Assembly: GCF_932526225.1 (NCBI RefSeq) | Contig: NC_064035.1 | Coordinates: forward strand, 14,556,469-14,620,468 | Direction of reading: 5' to 3' | Source of the DNA: Nematostella vectensis | Lineage: Eukaryota > Cnidaria > Anthozoa > Actiniaria > Edwardsiidae | DNA length: 64,000 bases | In this document: positions 13,401-23,689 of the stretch, in pieces | Layout of the letters: each line of letters begins with the position of its first letter | Position numbering within the stretch: position 1 is the stretch's first letter | The notes under the pieces: generated by a model | What the model was told of the DNA's origin: nothing | The model's database searches: none | Seen by the model: the letters and a program-made list of their open reading frames with translations, nothing else | Position numbers and translations under genes: made by a program

Positions 13401-14932
13401 TGATTGCATTCTGATTATAACTCTAAAATAGGTATACGCTGTGATGGTGACACACCAAACTGGATTCGATTCGACTTCTTCAGAATCGAGATCGCGACTA
13501 CATGACATGTGTCCATGTCACTGCTCTTGCGAAAATTGCAGTTTAGAAAAGCGTCTGTTCGGCGACTCTACAATAACGCCACGCCCATGAATGGAACGCG
13601 ACACCTAATCAGCTTTCGGGGCTCAGTTTCCGAAATTTTGTAAAGTTTGGTATAAGGCGTATTCACTACTTAGCCTTAGCCAAGCAAACATTTTTCCGTT
13701 GCTTTTCCCTTTCAAATATTGTCATAAACTTTAGTTTCTATAACGTTTTAAAAAATTTCACGCATTGTACAAAGCATATTTATCGCAGAATCAAAGCAGC
13801 AATTCCCGTCGTTCAGGAAAAGAGTGTCGCCCTTTTCTTGTCAGTAGCGGCGTACATATTTGGAAATGAATGGGCTTACTCAAGGGGAAAGGTTTGGGCT
13901 CAACAGACCGATAAATATCTGAATTATATCCTACAGTATTAATAAATAAATTATAGTAAGACAAGAAATCGTGGCTTTGAAGAATTTTGTATTAGATGGG
14001 GTAATATTTATGAACTTAAAAAGGCCATTAGGTCATGTGTTTTTGAAGACACTCACCATTCTGTTGTCCTCGTGTGCCTACAGAACAAACAAAATAAAGT
14101 CAACTAAGTGTTCATTTATAGATTTTACCACGTGGTGGTAAAGCGAATTTATCCTTAGCTTCTGTTTAGCTTGTTTCCCGTCGTGGAAATCTCACTAGTA
14201 TAATTCATTAAGCAAACGCCGACGTGTTTAATGCATACATGCAACATTTAACGCTAAACAATTAGCAACTGCAAGCCGAAACAAAACAGTTTGTTTGTCA
14301 TTCAGAGCGATTGAAGTTTAGTCGAGAACTTTATCTTACCTACAAACACATTAGATAACTGATAATAAAAAGCTACATTTGTGCTTCGATAAAATGAAGT
14401 GGTCGAAAGAATACTGAATGATATCTCACAAGACGGATAAATGGAAGCTGTGGCTAGCCTGAAATTTGGGTTTTACCTTCCGAGAAAAACACAAATCGAT
14501 CATGAATGGAAAAAACTCAATTTAAGATTATTCAATTAGAGCCTAATTCGGGTCAGTACTTGTGCGATCTTTATTCACCTTCACAAACTTTGAGTTGTAG
14601 AACTTTTCACATAATAGATTAAAAACATTTATACCAGATATAAATAGAGAGCCAGTCAATATCTTAAGGGCTATAGGAGAAATTTTTGGTATAGATAAAA
14701 GATAGATTTGCAGTTATAACGCATTTATAACGCATATCATAACTGCAAATGATTGGGAATAAACTTGATTTTAACTATAATATCCGTACTCAGATTTCAA
14801 GTTCGGTAGCTGTTTACATTCTACCTTTTGACCAGAGAAATACATTCCAGTGGATGCTGACTTACCATTTAAGCCTAATCCTATATGAAGACCCAGAAAG
14901 ACTAGGAGAACGTGTTGGCCGTATTCCTTCAT
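2927..14932 (-). CDS. Secreted CUB / F5-8C / serine-protease-homologue mosaic protein, 17 exons
   Basis: Exons read from the sequence, 5' to 3': 14932-14866, 14077-14057, 13118-12947, 12739-12507, 11856-11305, 11036-10617, 10159-9994, 8879-8605, 8179-7769, 7643-7324, 7229-7088, 6229-5877, 5641-5500, 4852-4478, 4429-4273, 3995-3829, 3324-2927. All junctions are AG/GT. They sum to 4,371 nt, giving 1,456 residues and a TAG stop. Order of parts: signal peptide (1-22), CUB1 (30-164), CUB2 with a Thr-rich tail (165-348), CUB3 (349-488), CUB4 (489-635), CUB5 (636-772), F5/8C-1 (773-926), F5/8C-2 (927-1091), CUB6 (1092-1216), trypsin-like domain (1217-1456). Every domain boundary is phase 1; CUB1 and CUB4 are split internally in phase 2, both F5/8C domains in phase 0. 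The protein is probably extracellular: CUB and discoidin domains bind proteins, glycans or lipids. The protease domain appears catalytically dead. Exact function unknown; no ortholog name is assigned. Confidence 0.9.
4478..4852 (-). other. Sixth CUB domain, diverged
   Basis: Single exon, phase 1 at both ends. It shows [14 protein letters not shown], a GKYCG core and four cysteines, but it lacks the usual SPGYP segment, and the late acidic calcium-site residue seen in the other CUBs is absent. It sits directly before the protease domain, as in MASP and ovochymase type proteins. Confidence 0.8.
4991..5255. repeat. AT-rich tandem repeat, unit about 23 bp
   Basis: About 11 imperfect copies of a unit containing ATATGCACAAATATCAAAGA, in the intron between the second F5/8C domain and CUB6. 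Confidence 0.85.
5500..7643 (-). other. Two tandem F5/8-type-C (discoidin) domains
   Basis: F5/8C-1 is encoded by 7643-7324 and 7229-7088; F5/8C-2 by 6229-5877 and 5641-5500. Both show the family landmarks: an opening Cys, LSASS or LTASS, a W-DP-or-DRHPWL core followed by V-F/L-G, GVATQG or KIATQG, a mid-domain exon join in phase 0 at the same place, then G-N-DR, PIRA and a closing ELYGC. Such domains usually bind phospholipid or carbohydrate at the cell surface. The second halves have no internal ATG, so ORF-based callers tend to miss them. Confidence 0.9.
8914..9222. repeat. 22-bp minisatellite in the CUB4 intron
   Basis: About 14 nearly identical copies of a 22-bp unit containing CCATGGAAACCATCATCAAC. 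As 22 is not divisible by 3, three reading frames run open through it and give spurious plus-strand ORFs. Confidence 0.95.
9445..9602. mobile_element. 158-bp MITE with 16-bp terminal inverted repeats
   Basis: Left end CAGGGGCGTAGCCAGG and right end CCTGGCTACGCCGTTG match as inverted repeats at 14 of 16 positions. ATTAC flanks both sides (9440-9444 and 9603-9607), a probable 5-bp target duplication. Inserted in the CUB4 intron. The superfamily is uncertain: the termini look hAT-like but hAT elements usually make 8-bp duplications. Confidence 0.7.
9603..9985. repeat. Degenerate CAT/ATC-rich simple repeat
   Basis: Imperfect trinucleotide-rich sequence in the CUB4 intron. No coding exon is seen. 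Confidence 0.7.
11952..12085. repeat. 39-bp tandem repeat, about 3.4 copies
   Basis: Units begin TCTAGTTTATAAT or TCTATTTTATAA and contain CTTCATCAAATGGCGGG. Located in the intron between CUB1 and CUB2. Confidence 0.8.
14057..14077 (-). other. 21-nt microexon of the CUB/protease gene
   Basis: On the minus strand a pyrimidine-rich acceptor (TTTGTTTGTTCTGTAG) and a strong donor (GTGAGTG) bracket exactly 21 bases. The exon is phase 1 at both ends and encodes a short linker (TRGQQN plus shared codons) between the signal peptide and CUB1. Because it is symmetric it could be skipped without a frameshift. Confidence 0.65.
14866..14932 (-). other. Signal-peptide exon of the CUB/protease gene
   Basis: The ATG at 14932-14930 opens a short peptide beginning [15 protein letters not shown], with a hydrophobic core of about 12 residues, and ends at a consensus donor (G followed by GTAAGT) in phase 1. 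Phase 1 is the phase required by the next exon. This, together with a secreted domain set downstream, is why I chose this start. A further non-coding 5' exon cannot be excluded. Confidence 0.75.
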
Positions 14933-15638
14933 CACCTTGAGCAATCAAACCAGCGAGCAACCGACCGCTATACGCTTATGCACAAGTGCACAGTCGCAAT
15001 GGCAGCTACAGAGGGCCGTGAACTGCTACGAGCTCTGTATTAATTACATTATTATGACAGGGGTTTTGTGTGAGATTGACTTACTCAATCGCTCATCCAT
15101 GAAATCGCAAACAAAGTCTAATTTGCTGAAGGAAATGATGTTAGCAGCGGTGAAGCGATGGCGGAAGCTGTGAGCCTTTGTCTCATGCACAAAGAATGTC
15201 ATGCTTGGTGTCTTGATATCACCTGCATTGTGCGGTAAATCCCGCCAAAAATCACAAGAACACGCAACAATGCTTTGCCCAAGATGCTTTTCTGTCTTAC
15301 GGACTGATGTGTACACTTCCTAGTTTCCTTCCCCCTTCCCGCCCCCTCCCTTCTTGTTGAGATGGGGAAGTGTCCGAGGTATTTGACTGTAACGTTGCAG
15401 TTAGACAAAGGTGTGTCCTTTCGACAACTTTATTTAATCTTTACCTATACTACCTATCAGAAAAGCTGTGTGTTAAAATGGAAACAATGGAACAGGCGAA
15501 AATATCTTCCAGCCATCATATAAGATGGAGTGGCCTCCTTAGAGATACAAAGACTGGCGGTTAGATTGATAAAAAACTTTTGAAACTAATTGTTTTTAGC
15601 TAACTTACAAAGCTGTCAATGCAAAGAAAATCGTTGGT
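14933..15638. other. Intergenic stretch upstream of the CUB/protease gene
   Basis: Probably holds the promoter of the minus-strand gene. I see no clear TATA box and no coding exon. Confidence 0.35.
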
Positions 15639-15684
15639 TTTCACTTTATTTAGGGACGGACCCTAAATAAATAAATAAATAAAG
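15639..15684. repeat. Small palindrome with an AAAT run
   Basis: CTTTATTTAGGG and CCCTAAATAAA form a hairpin with a five-base loop, continuing into an (AAAT)n run. Confidence 0.6.
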
Positions 15685-15904
15685 GGGAGGAGGTCTCAGT
15701 CGTGCATGTTTTTTTTCTTACTGTATGCATCATTTTTCTGTCTGATTTGGGCAGCATGCACTTTTCCCGTGCTTATAGTGGATTTAACAGAGAGACACGG
15801 GTGCTTAACCGAGAAAGGGGGCTTACTTCAAGTCAATCTTTTACCCTCACAAAGTCTCAGATGCTATAAACTAGTGCATATTACGCTAGATAATTCTTCA
15901 TGCT

Positions 15905-17695
15905 TCTTAGGGAAAGAAAGGGGGATTCAAGGGGGGAGGAATGGGGCTTTATGGGATAAGGAATGGGGCTTTATGGGATAAGGAAGGGGGCTTTATGGGA
16001 TAAGGAAGGGGGCTTTATGGGATAAGGAAGGGGGCTTCATGGGGAAAGGGAGGGATCTTTATGGGATAAGGAAGGGGGCTTCATGGGGAAAGGGAGTGGC
16101 TTTATGGGATAAGAAGGGGGCTTCATGGGGAAAGGGAGTGGCTTCATGGGGTAAGGAAGGGGGCTTTATGGGATAAGGAATGGGGCTTTATGGGATAAGG
16201 AAGGGGGCTTCATGGGATAAGGAAGGGGGCTTCATGGGATAAGGACGGGGGCTTCATGGGATAAGGAAGGGGCTTCATGGGATAAGGAAGGGGGCTTCAT
16301 GGGGAAAGGGAGGGGGCTTCATGGGATAAGGAAGGGGGCTTTATGGGATAAGGAAGAGGGCTTCATGGGATAAGGAAGGAGGCTTCATGGGATAAGGAAG
16401 GGGCTTCATGGGGAAAGGAAGGGGGCTTCATGGGATAAGGAAGAGGGCTTTATGGGATAAGGAAGGGGGCTTCATGGGGAAAAGAAGGGGGCTTCATGGG
16501 ATAAGGAAGGGGGCTTCATGGGATAAGGAAGGGGGCTTCATGGGATAGGGAAGGGGGCTTCATGGGGAAAGGGAGGGGGCTTCATGGGATAAGGAAGGGG
16601 GCTTCATGGGATAAGGAAGGGGGCTTCATGGGATAAGGAAGGGGGCTTCATGGGGAAAGGAAGGGGGCTTCATGGGATAAGGAAGGGGGCTTCATGGGGA
16701 AAAGGAGGGGGCTTCATGGGGAAAGGAAGGGGGCTTCAAGGGATAAGGAAGGGGGCTTCATGGGATAAGGAAGGGGGCTTCATGGGGAAAGGAAGGGGGC
16801 TTCATGGGATAAGGAAGGGGGCTTCATGGGGAAAGGAAGGGGGCTTCATGGGGAAAGGAAGGGGGCTTCATGGGATAAGGGAGGGGGCTTCATGGGATAA
16901 GGGAGGGGGCTTCATGGGGAAAGGAAAGGTGCTTCATGGGATAAGGAAAGGGGCTTCATGGGATAAGGAAGGGGGCTTCATGGGATAAGGAAGGGGGCTT
17001 CATGGGGAAAGGAAGGGGGCTTCATGGGATAAGGAAGGGGGCTTCATGGGGAAAGGAAGGGGGCTTCATGGGGAAAGGAAGGGGGCTTCATGGGATAAGG
17101 GAGGGGGCTTCATGGGATAAGGAAGGGGGCTTCATGGGGAAAGGAAAAGGGCTTCATGGGATAAGGAAGGGGGCTTCATGGGATAAGGAAGGGGGCTTCA
17201 TGGGATAAGGAAGGGGGCTTCATGGGGAAAGGAAGGGGCTTCATGGGATAAGGGAGGGGGCTTCATGGGATAAGGAAGGGGGCTTCATGGGGAAAGAAAA
17301 GGGGCTTCGCGGGATAAGGAAGGGGGCTTCATGGGATATGGAAGAGGGCTTCATGGGATAAGAGGAAGGGGGCTTCATGGGGAAAGGGAGGGGTCTTCAT
17401 GGGGAAAGGGAGGGGGCTTCATGGGGAAAGGAAGGGGGCTTCATGGGGAAAGGAAGGGGGCTTCATGGGATAAGGGAGGGGGCTTCATGGGATAAGGAAG
17501 GGGGCTTCATGGGGGAAAGGAAGGGGGCTTCATGGGGAAAGGGAGGGGGCTTCATGGGGGAAGGGAGGGGGCTTCATGGGGAAAGGAAGGGGGCTTCATG
17601 GGGAAAGGAAGGGGGCTTCATGGGAAAGGAAGGGCGGCTTCACGGGGAAAGGAAAGGGGCTTTATGGGAAAAGGAAGGGGGCTTAATGTTGGAAA
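15905..17695. repeat. G-rich 22-bp minisatellite, about 80 copies
   Basis: The unit contains GGGGGCTTCATGGGATAAGG, with two main variants (GGGATAAGGAA and GGGGAAAGGAA) interspersed. Each copy carries a run of four or five G on the plus strand. The 22-bp period gives a 22-residue Gly/Lys-rich peptide repeat in any open frame, so the ORFs at 16650-16988, 17002-17208 and 17377-17826 are not genes. Edges are more diverged than the centre, as expected for slippage or unequal exchange. Confidence 0.95.
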
Positions 17696-18315
17696 GGTTG
17701 CCTCAAACGAGATATTTACGCAATCTTAATCAATACCAATTTAGAGGGAGGGTATGTGATGTATTTTTTTCTAAGAGGGAAGTTTTCATCTCGTTTCAAG
17801 GGGGGTATATTTTATTCCCATGTTAGAAGCAAAACTTTCCCAATGTTAAGCAGGAGAGGTAATGTATCTGTAAATCTTTTATACAGACGTTATCGGCTGT
17901 TCTCATGGTTACTCGTTTTGAACCTTAAAAAAAAAACACAAAAGTCTGACACCGAGATAAAAAAATGCGAATTTTTGATTATGCAAACCAAGAGACCATA
18001 ATGTAAGAGAACGAATCCCCCGCAGATATTGTAAGATACGCCTCTGATTGGTTAGCGCTCACGTATCCTGGCAAAACGAGTCTTACGAGCGATCACATCT
18101 TGAGCGATGTGAACCGGCAAAGGCTGTTATGGAGATCTTTTTGACCGAAAATACCTTCCCTTTTACGAAGGCTGTGTAAATGATCCGTAGAGTACATAGG
18201 ATCCAATCAACCGTTTCTCGGACATGAAAGACATTGGAATGCATAGAGTGCGTGATTTTAGGCGCGGGGATCAACTTTCCCAGTAAAAGTTTTCACAGCT
18301 AATTCGCAAATTATA

Positions 18316-18566
18316 TACACCTCTTTCGAATAAGGTTGCACTCTAGAATCCATGTGTCGTATCCCGCAGTGCTTCATGGGTAGCGTATAAATGGCATGAA
18401 TCCTGGTTATGTAAAAGTCCCTGCAAATGCTCCCAGGGACATAAAAAAGAATGTTACAGGTTTGAAAGTCTAGATTTGTTTTTATTTACGCTTATTTTCT
18501 TATTTATTTGATACCCATGAAGCACTGCGGGTTACGACACATGATTCTCCGAATGCAACCGTATAC
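18316..18566. mobile_element. Fold-back element with about 50-bp inverted arms
   Basis: The left arm (about 18331-18385) and right arm (about 18510-18562) both contain CCCGCAGTGCTTCATGGGTA, in opposite orientation, followed by an ATGTGTCGTA or equivalent block. A third, direct copy lies at about 18578-18650 and extends into the same ATAAGCGTAA tail. Non-autonomous element; family not recognised. Confidence 0.65.
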
Positions 18567-19322
18567 ACCTATTTCAAATAAGGTTGCACTTGAAGAATCT
18601 ATGTGCCGTAGCCCGCAGTGCTTCATGGGTATCACGCAAATAAGCGTAAGTAGATAAAATACAAATCCAGGTTTCAAAAGCTGTAGAATTCTTGTTTACA
18701 TTCTTATTAGCATTCCTATAGCCTTAATATACAAGGATTTAGCCGTTTATACGCTACCTCTTCTGCAGGCGTCTCGTGTGTTTTTGACCTTTCATTGGGA
18801 AAAAAAGGCTTCCCGTTAAATTATTTATATAACATTTCGATTAGATAACTTAACAGATACCAGGACGCCATCCTACGAGTAGAGCATTGTGATCATGAGC
18901 TATGAGGAGCAGCAAAAAGGATAAAAAACAGGCAGCAAACGAAGAAAAGTGTTTGTTGTGAAAATTTACTAGCTCGCGAGGTGTCCATAACCAAATATGG
19001 CGCGACGCACCATATATGGGTGCTATGATTACAAGCTCGCTTAGTCTAAAAATAGCTGTTTGTTCTAAAAATAGCTTTCAAGGACAACATCATGGGCCAC
19101 GGGGATTCGTTCTCTTATATCTTGGTCTCTTGTGCAAACTAACTATCTCGGCCTCTCGGGGTGTGTTTCGAGAAATGGGCTCTTTTCACCATTGTAACTT
19201 TCCGGGCATCGCGCCCTTCAAATTTGGTGCAAGCATATAATTACAGTATTCCAAAATCTCTTGACTACAGAAATGAATGTAATGAGAAGTCGTTGGTTTC
19301 GGCACTCTAACCTTGCAGGATC

Positions 19323-20011
19323 AACCTCAAGTGTATTAAGGCTTGGATCTTAATCTAAAACAGTTGAAATTTTGAAAGTTGCCTTAAAGTGAGTTAACAT
19401 TGCCTTAAATGCACCATTTTTGGCCAAAACATCAAACTCGGCAATGTTAGCTGATTGGTAATATTTCATTTTGAGTGATGACGTCATCCAGCCGATCACG
19501 TGACTTTTGCAAATCAATATTTCAAAAAATTCTCCGCTGGTGGATACGCTATGAAAAAGAAAACATCGCATGTTTTTATGTTCCTTTGTAACACATCTGC
19601 ACACTGATGTCTTAACCGGCAAGAAAAGTTTAACCTTTCGGTCACAAATCAACATTTTAATTCGCAGCAGGTCACGTGACTTAACAAAATAATTAATATC
19701 TTGTTAACGGCAGAGAAAATTTTGGATGCTAAAACGCTATCATATGACACACATAAAGTCAACACTTATTTAGTAAACATCTTTGTCCAAGCTGTTTTCA
19801 CCACCGGCGGAAAGGCAAAAAACTTTTTTGTCACGTGATCTATTGTGTGACGTCATCACCAGCAAGAAAACATTACGAAAATGTTAAGGCCGTCGACTTT
19901 AATCATCTTGCCAAAAAGAACGAATTTAAGGCGATGTTAACAAAGTTTATGGCAAAAAGTTATATTCGATGCTAAAAGCAATCTACCCAGGCCTTAATAT
20001 ACTTGAGGTGT
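19323..20011. mobile_element. TIR element of about 690 bp, non-autonomous
   Basis: The left end reads ACCTCAAGTGTATTAAGGC; the right end is its reverse complement with about two mismatches. No transposase ORF lies inside. The element carries two E-box plus CRE pairs (see findings). Target duplication not clear. Confidence 0.6.
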
Positions 20012-20399
20012 GTTTATTGTTCTCCTCCGTACACCCCTCCGGCAATCCCTATTGTCTTTAAGTCCCCAGACAACACACTTAGCCGTTAGACAGGTAGAAC
20101 AAGGTGGATCATTTACAGTCAGGTGTTGATGTTCCCTTGCAGGAGCTACTGACGCTTTTCTCGGACGCTTTGTACCAGAAGGCAGATGTCGTCTTCAGAT
20201 ATTTATTGTAGTGTTTTCCTTCCTCGTTAGCACACGGCTCTAGTCTGTACCTTCGGGCATCATTTTTAATGAAGTGGACTTAGACGTGGCTGATGAACTA
20301 GTCCCTGTTAATCTTGTCTTTGTCTATTCAATTGTTCCTGTGTGTTAATAATTTCTTTAAGTCCAAATAGTGACATTGCGAGTCGCCGCCTTGTTTAAC

Positions 20400-20750
20400 A
20401 GTTTGGTATAGTATTTATTGTGTTTGAAAGTTTGGTATAGTATTGATTTTGTCAAAGTTTGGTATAGTATTTATTTTGTTTAAAAGTTTGGTTTAGTATT
20501 TATTTTGTTTGAAAGTTTGGTATAGTATTTATTTTGTTTGAAAGTTTGGTATAGTATTTCTTTTACTTAAAAGTTTGGTATAGTATTTATTTTGTTTGAA
20601 GTTTGGTATAGTTTTTATTTTGTTTGAAAGTTTGGTATAGTATTTATTTTGTTTGAAAGTTTGGTATAGTATTTATTTGGTTTGAAAGTTTGGTATAGTA
20701 TTTATTTTGTTTGAAAGTTTGGTATAGTATTTATTTTGTTTGAAAGTTTG
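20400..20750. repeat. 29-bp tandem repeat, about 12 copies
   Basis: The unit contains AAAGTTTGGTATAGTATTTA followed by TTTTGTTTG, with minor length variants. Confidence 0.9.
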
Positions 20751-22497
20751 TCTGTAACCTTTATTTCTAAGGAATAAGCTTGGCGGTTTTTGTAACAAGG
20801 ACGGCTGCAGCGTGAGCAATCCTTATTCTAGCGCAGCTTGAAATAAAAACAATCGCGTATGATAACCACGTAGCGAGGTAATCAATAGAAATCAAGAAAT
20901 GACGCGTGTACCAAATATACCGGAGCGCCTCACTTCTACTCTTAACTTAACTCAGTCAGAGGACAAAGAATTTTGAAGTACCGCAATAAAACCAAACATA
21001 CAATACGGCGCGAAACCGTAGGACGCATAGTGAAGCAAAACGTCCACAGCTTGATGTCCGGGAGGCTAATCATTACTCAAGCAACGTTCATCAATTAAAA
21101 GCCCCTTTCAGTTTTGCCGTATGCGATAAACCCATTTTAGGAAAAGGTCTCCCGTAGATTGAGTCTGATTCGTACAAACTCGGGCTATTAAAATATCTAC
21201 AAGGCCGGCGTATGATAAGAACGCCTATCTCTTCTTTCTCGCTACTTCAATTATGCAAGCTTCCAGCCGCAAAAACGGAATGTGAACAATTTGTCCCAAG
21301 GCTAGCAAAATCCCTAACAGTCTTTGCTAAAGTAAACTGGAAACGAATTTGATTTTTTTAATGTAAACAAATATAATACTGATTAGAATCGATCGTTGAT
21401 GCACTTTAGAGAAATTCCAGTCCATTGGTCTATACGCAAATATTTGCCCAAAATAGGAAAACAGTTACAGGGAATTAATTTTTAAACGAGTGGGTAGATT
21501 CTCGCTATGTAAAATGTTCTTTTAACAAAGCCTATATTTTGGCAGGCGATTCAAAACACTGGCAAAGAATTCCACTCATTAGCAAAGTAAAACAGTTAAG
21601 GAGTGCTTAGGAGCACAGTATGCTGTGATGACTCTCCTAGTCTTCGAGACAGGTGCTAGAACTGTAATCTGCGAACCTTTTTCTCCTAGCCGTTCATTTA
21701 CCGGAAAATGACTTTGAGGGGATTTGCTGTCAGTAGTAAATTACCACCAAAGTGTTGAACTTTTTAATTCTATAAAATCCCTCACTATGAGCTCACAACG
21801 CCAAAACTTGCAGTTTGGTAAATAATTCATAGCTAGTTGGCTGTTGTGTTTTTTTGAGTGGTGATAAGGATTGACAATAGCGAGTTTGATGTGTGTCGCA
21901 CAAGCCAGGTGGTTGAATCAGAAGAGGGATTTCTAGTGCTGGCGCTAGGAAACCACAAACTCTACAATTTACTCCCTTAAACTGTCAATTTCTGTGGGGA
22001 TTGCTATTTTCGGCACGATTTTCAATCTAACTGAAAGTCAAAATATGAAAATATTTAGTGGCGTAATTCACTTTAAGGGGAATGTGTGTAAATTCCAAGT
22101 TGAGCACATAGTGACGATCCCCTTCCTCAGACTGCCGTACGCTTAACCAATCAGCGCACTCATTAATTCGCACTACAGACGAGCAAAGCGGTGATTATCC
22201 ACGCAGCTATTGGATAATTAACAATGTGCTGTCAATTATGTTCAAAGTGGTCAGCAGGGTTTTAGAATTTACTACAAAGGAGAGAGCAGTGGCGTTTGCG
22301 AATGAACGGTTTATAAGGTGAGGAAAGTACAACCGGCTGTGAGAGGAAAGACGAAGCACTCGAGGTAGGAGTCAAGTGACTCGCGAGTCAAGAGAAGTGC
22401 ACTTTACGCCGACAAAAGTCCTCAAGTTTCCGCTGACAGCAACCAGGGTATTTACAAGTGGGAAAGGGTATTTACAAGATTGGATTCTGAGAAAAAA
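20751..22497. other. Region upstream of the FEZF-like gene
   Basis: No coding exon seen. A CCAAT motif (ACCAATCAGC near 22146) lies about 350 bases before the FEZF start codon. The promoter is probably in the last few hundred bases. Confidence 0.35.
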
Positions 22498-23520
22498 ATG
22501 CCGAGGTCATTTCTTCTTAAGCGTTTTCTTTTAAAGGAGCCTTCTAGCGCGAAATGCCCTGCAATAGAAAGCGGAGAAGGTAGGGTTTGTTTGTATAAGT
22601 TTTGTCTAACGGAATTTTTAGAACCGGAAATAATAAGGAAATCCTTGACTCTTTCTATTTTAAACAAACGAACACTTGGGATATTTTCAGGCATTTTTAA
22701 TTATGCTGGTGCAAAAGATGCAAGGGAGCCATCTGAAGCGGACCAAGCAATGGAAATACGACAGGAATATTATGCTGCGGTAGAGCATCTACCAAATATT
22801 CCGTGGAGTGCTCTGCATGCTAAGCTACCAGATGAATACCGCCATCAACAAGGCCATCACTTGCAAAACCTCGAACCAGCCTTGAAGTTCACCTCAAACA
22901 TCCAGAAACCAAACAATCAAACGCCAGCTGCGAATATTGGATTCGACTCCAAAAAACAACAGGCTTCTAGGAAGGCTTCCCCAGCTAACATTAGTCAGAA
23001 AAGGGAGACTTACCAATGCGATCAATGCGGCAAAGTGTTTAAAACTAAATACACTTTGACTATCCACCTAAAGATGCCTTCTCATACCGGTGCCCGGCCA
23101 TTTGTCTGCGCTATATGCGGCAAGGGCTTTCGCCTATCCAGCACATTGTGTCGACACAAGATCATCCACACCAGCCACAAGCCACATCAGTGCACTACTT
23201 GTGGTAAGGCCTTCAACCGTTCCTCCACCCTCAAGACGCACCAGCGAACACACAGCACCGTCAAAGAATTCGTCTGCCATATATGCGAAAAAGGCTTCCA
23301 TCAAAAAGGCAATTTGCGAAACCATCTTCTCATCCACACCGGTGAAAAACCATACAAATGTACCGTCTGCAAGAAAGCCTTCAACAAACTTTCCAATCTC
23401 AAGTTCCACAGTCATGTCCACACAGATAATCGACCCTACCGGTGCCGATACTGTAAAGTCGCGTTTTCACGAAGGTGTGACTTGAAACTTCATCTGAACA
23501 CTTGTAATCTACAACACTGA
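22498..23520 (+). CDS. FEZ-family C2H2 zinc-finger transcription factor
   Basis: An uninterrupted 340-residue frame. The first ATG is at 22498 (A at -3); the in-frame upstream sequence has no ATG back to the TAG at 22366. Six C2H2 fingers fill the C-terminal half, with landmarks diagnostic of FEZF proteins: [42 protein letters not shown] and GEKPYKC. FEZF proteins are nuclear repressors that pattern the anterior nervous system and gut; the role here is inferred. The N-terminal half contains [14 protein letters not shown], which could be a degenerate Engrailed-type (EH1) repressor motif. The first finger has five residues between its histidines rather than three. Vertebrate FEZF genes have introns; this one has none in its coding frame. 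It could be a diverged or retroposed paralog. Confidence 0.85.
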   Translation: MPRSFLLKRFLLKEPSSAKCPAIESGEGRVCLYKFCLTEFLEPEIIRKSLTLSILNKRTLGIFSGIFNYAGAKDAREPSEADQAMEIRQEYYAAVEHLPNIPWSALHAKLPDEYRHQQGHHLQNLEPALKFTSNIQKPNNQTPAANIGFDSKKQQASRKASPANISQKRETYQCDQCGKVFKTKYTLTIHLKMPSHTGARPFVCAICGKGFRLSSTLCRHKIIHTSHKPHQCTTCGKAFNRSSTLKTHQRTHSTVKEFVCHICEKGFHQKGNLRNHLLIHTGEKPYKCTVCKKAFNKLSNLKFHSHVHTDNRPYRCRYCKVAFSRRCDLKLHLNTCNLQH

Positions 23521-23610
23521 ACACAATTCTTCGCCCAATTAATTGGACAAAACAATTGCACAAATAACCCAAATTATTAGATAAGAAGCCAGATAAGAAG
23601 CTGTAGATAG

Positions 23611-23686
23611 AATAAAATGATCATGTAGCATATTGTAACATTGATTGTAACTTTGTAGAGTTTGTGAAAAAATGCACTGAAATAAA
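23611..23686 (+). terminator. Polyadenylation signals of the FEZF-like gene
   Basis: AATAAA occurs at 23611-23616 and 23681-23686, about 90 and 160 bases after the stop codon. Confidence 0.5.
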
Positions 23687-23689
23687 GCG

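Noticed and set aside
16650-17826. Gly/Lys-rich repeat ORFs
   Set aside because: Products of the 22-bp G-rich array; boundaries follow single-base indels in the repeat.
22480-22497. Extension of the FEZF-like protein by six residues
   Set aside because: The codon at 22480 is TTG, not ATG. The first ATG in frame is at 22498.
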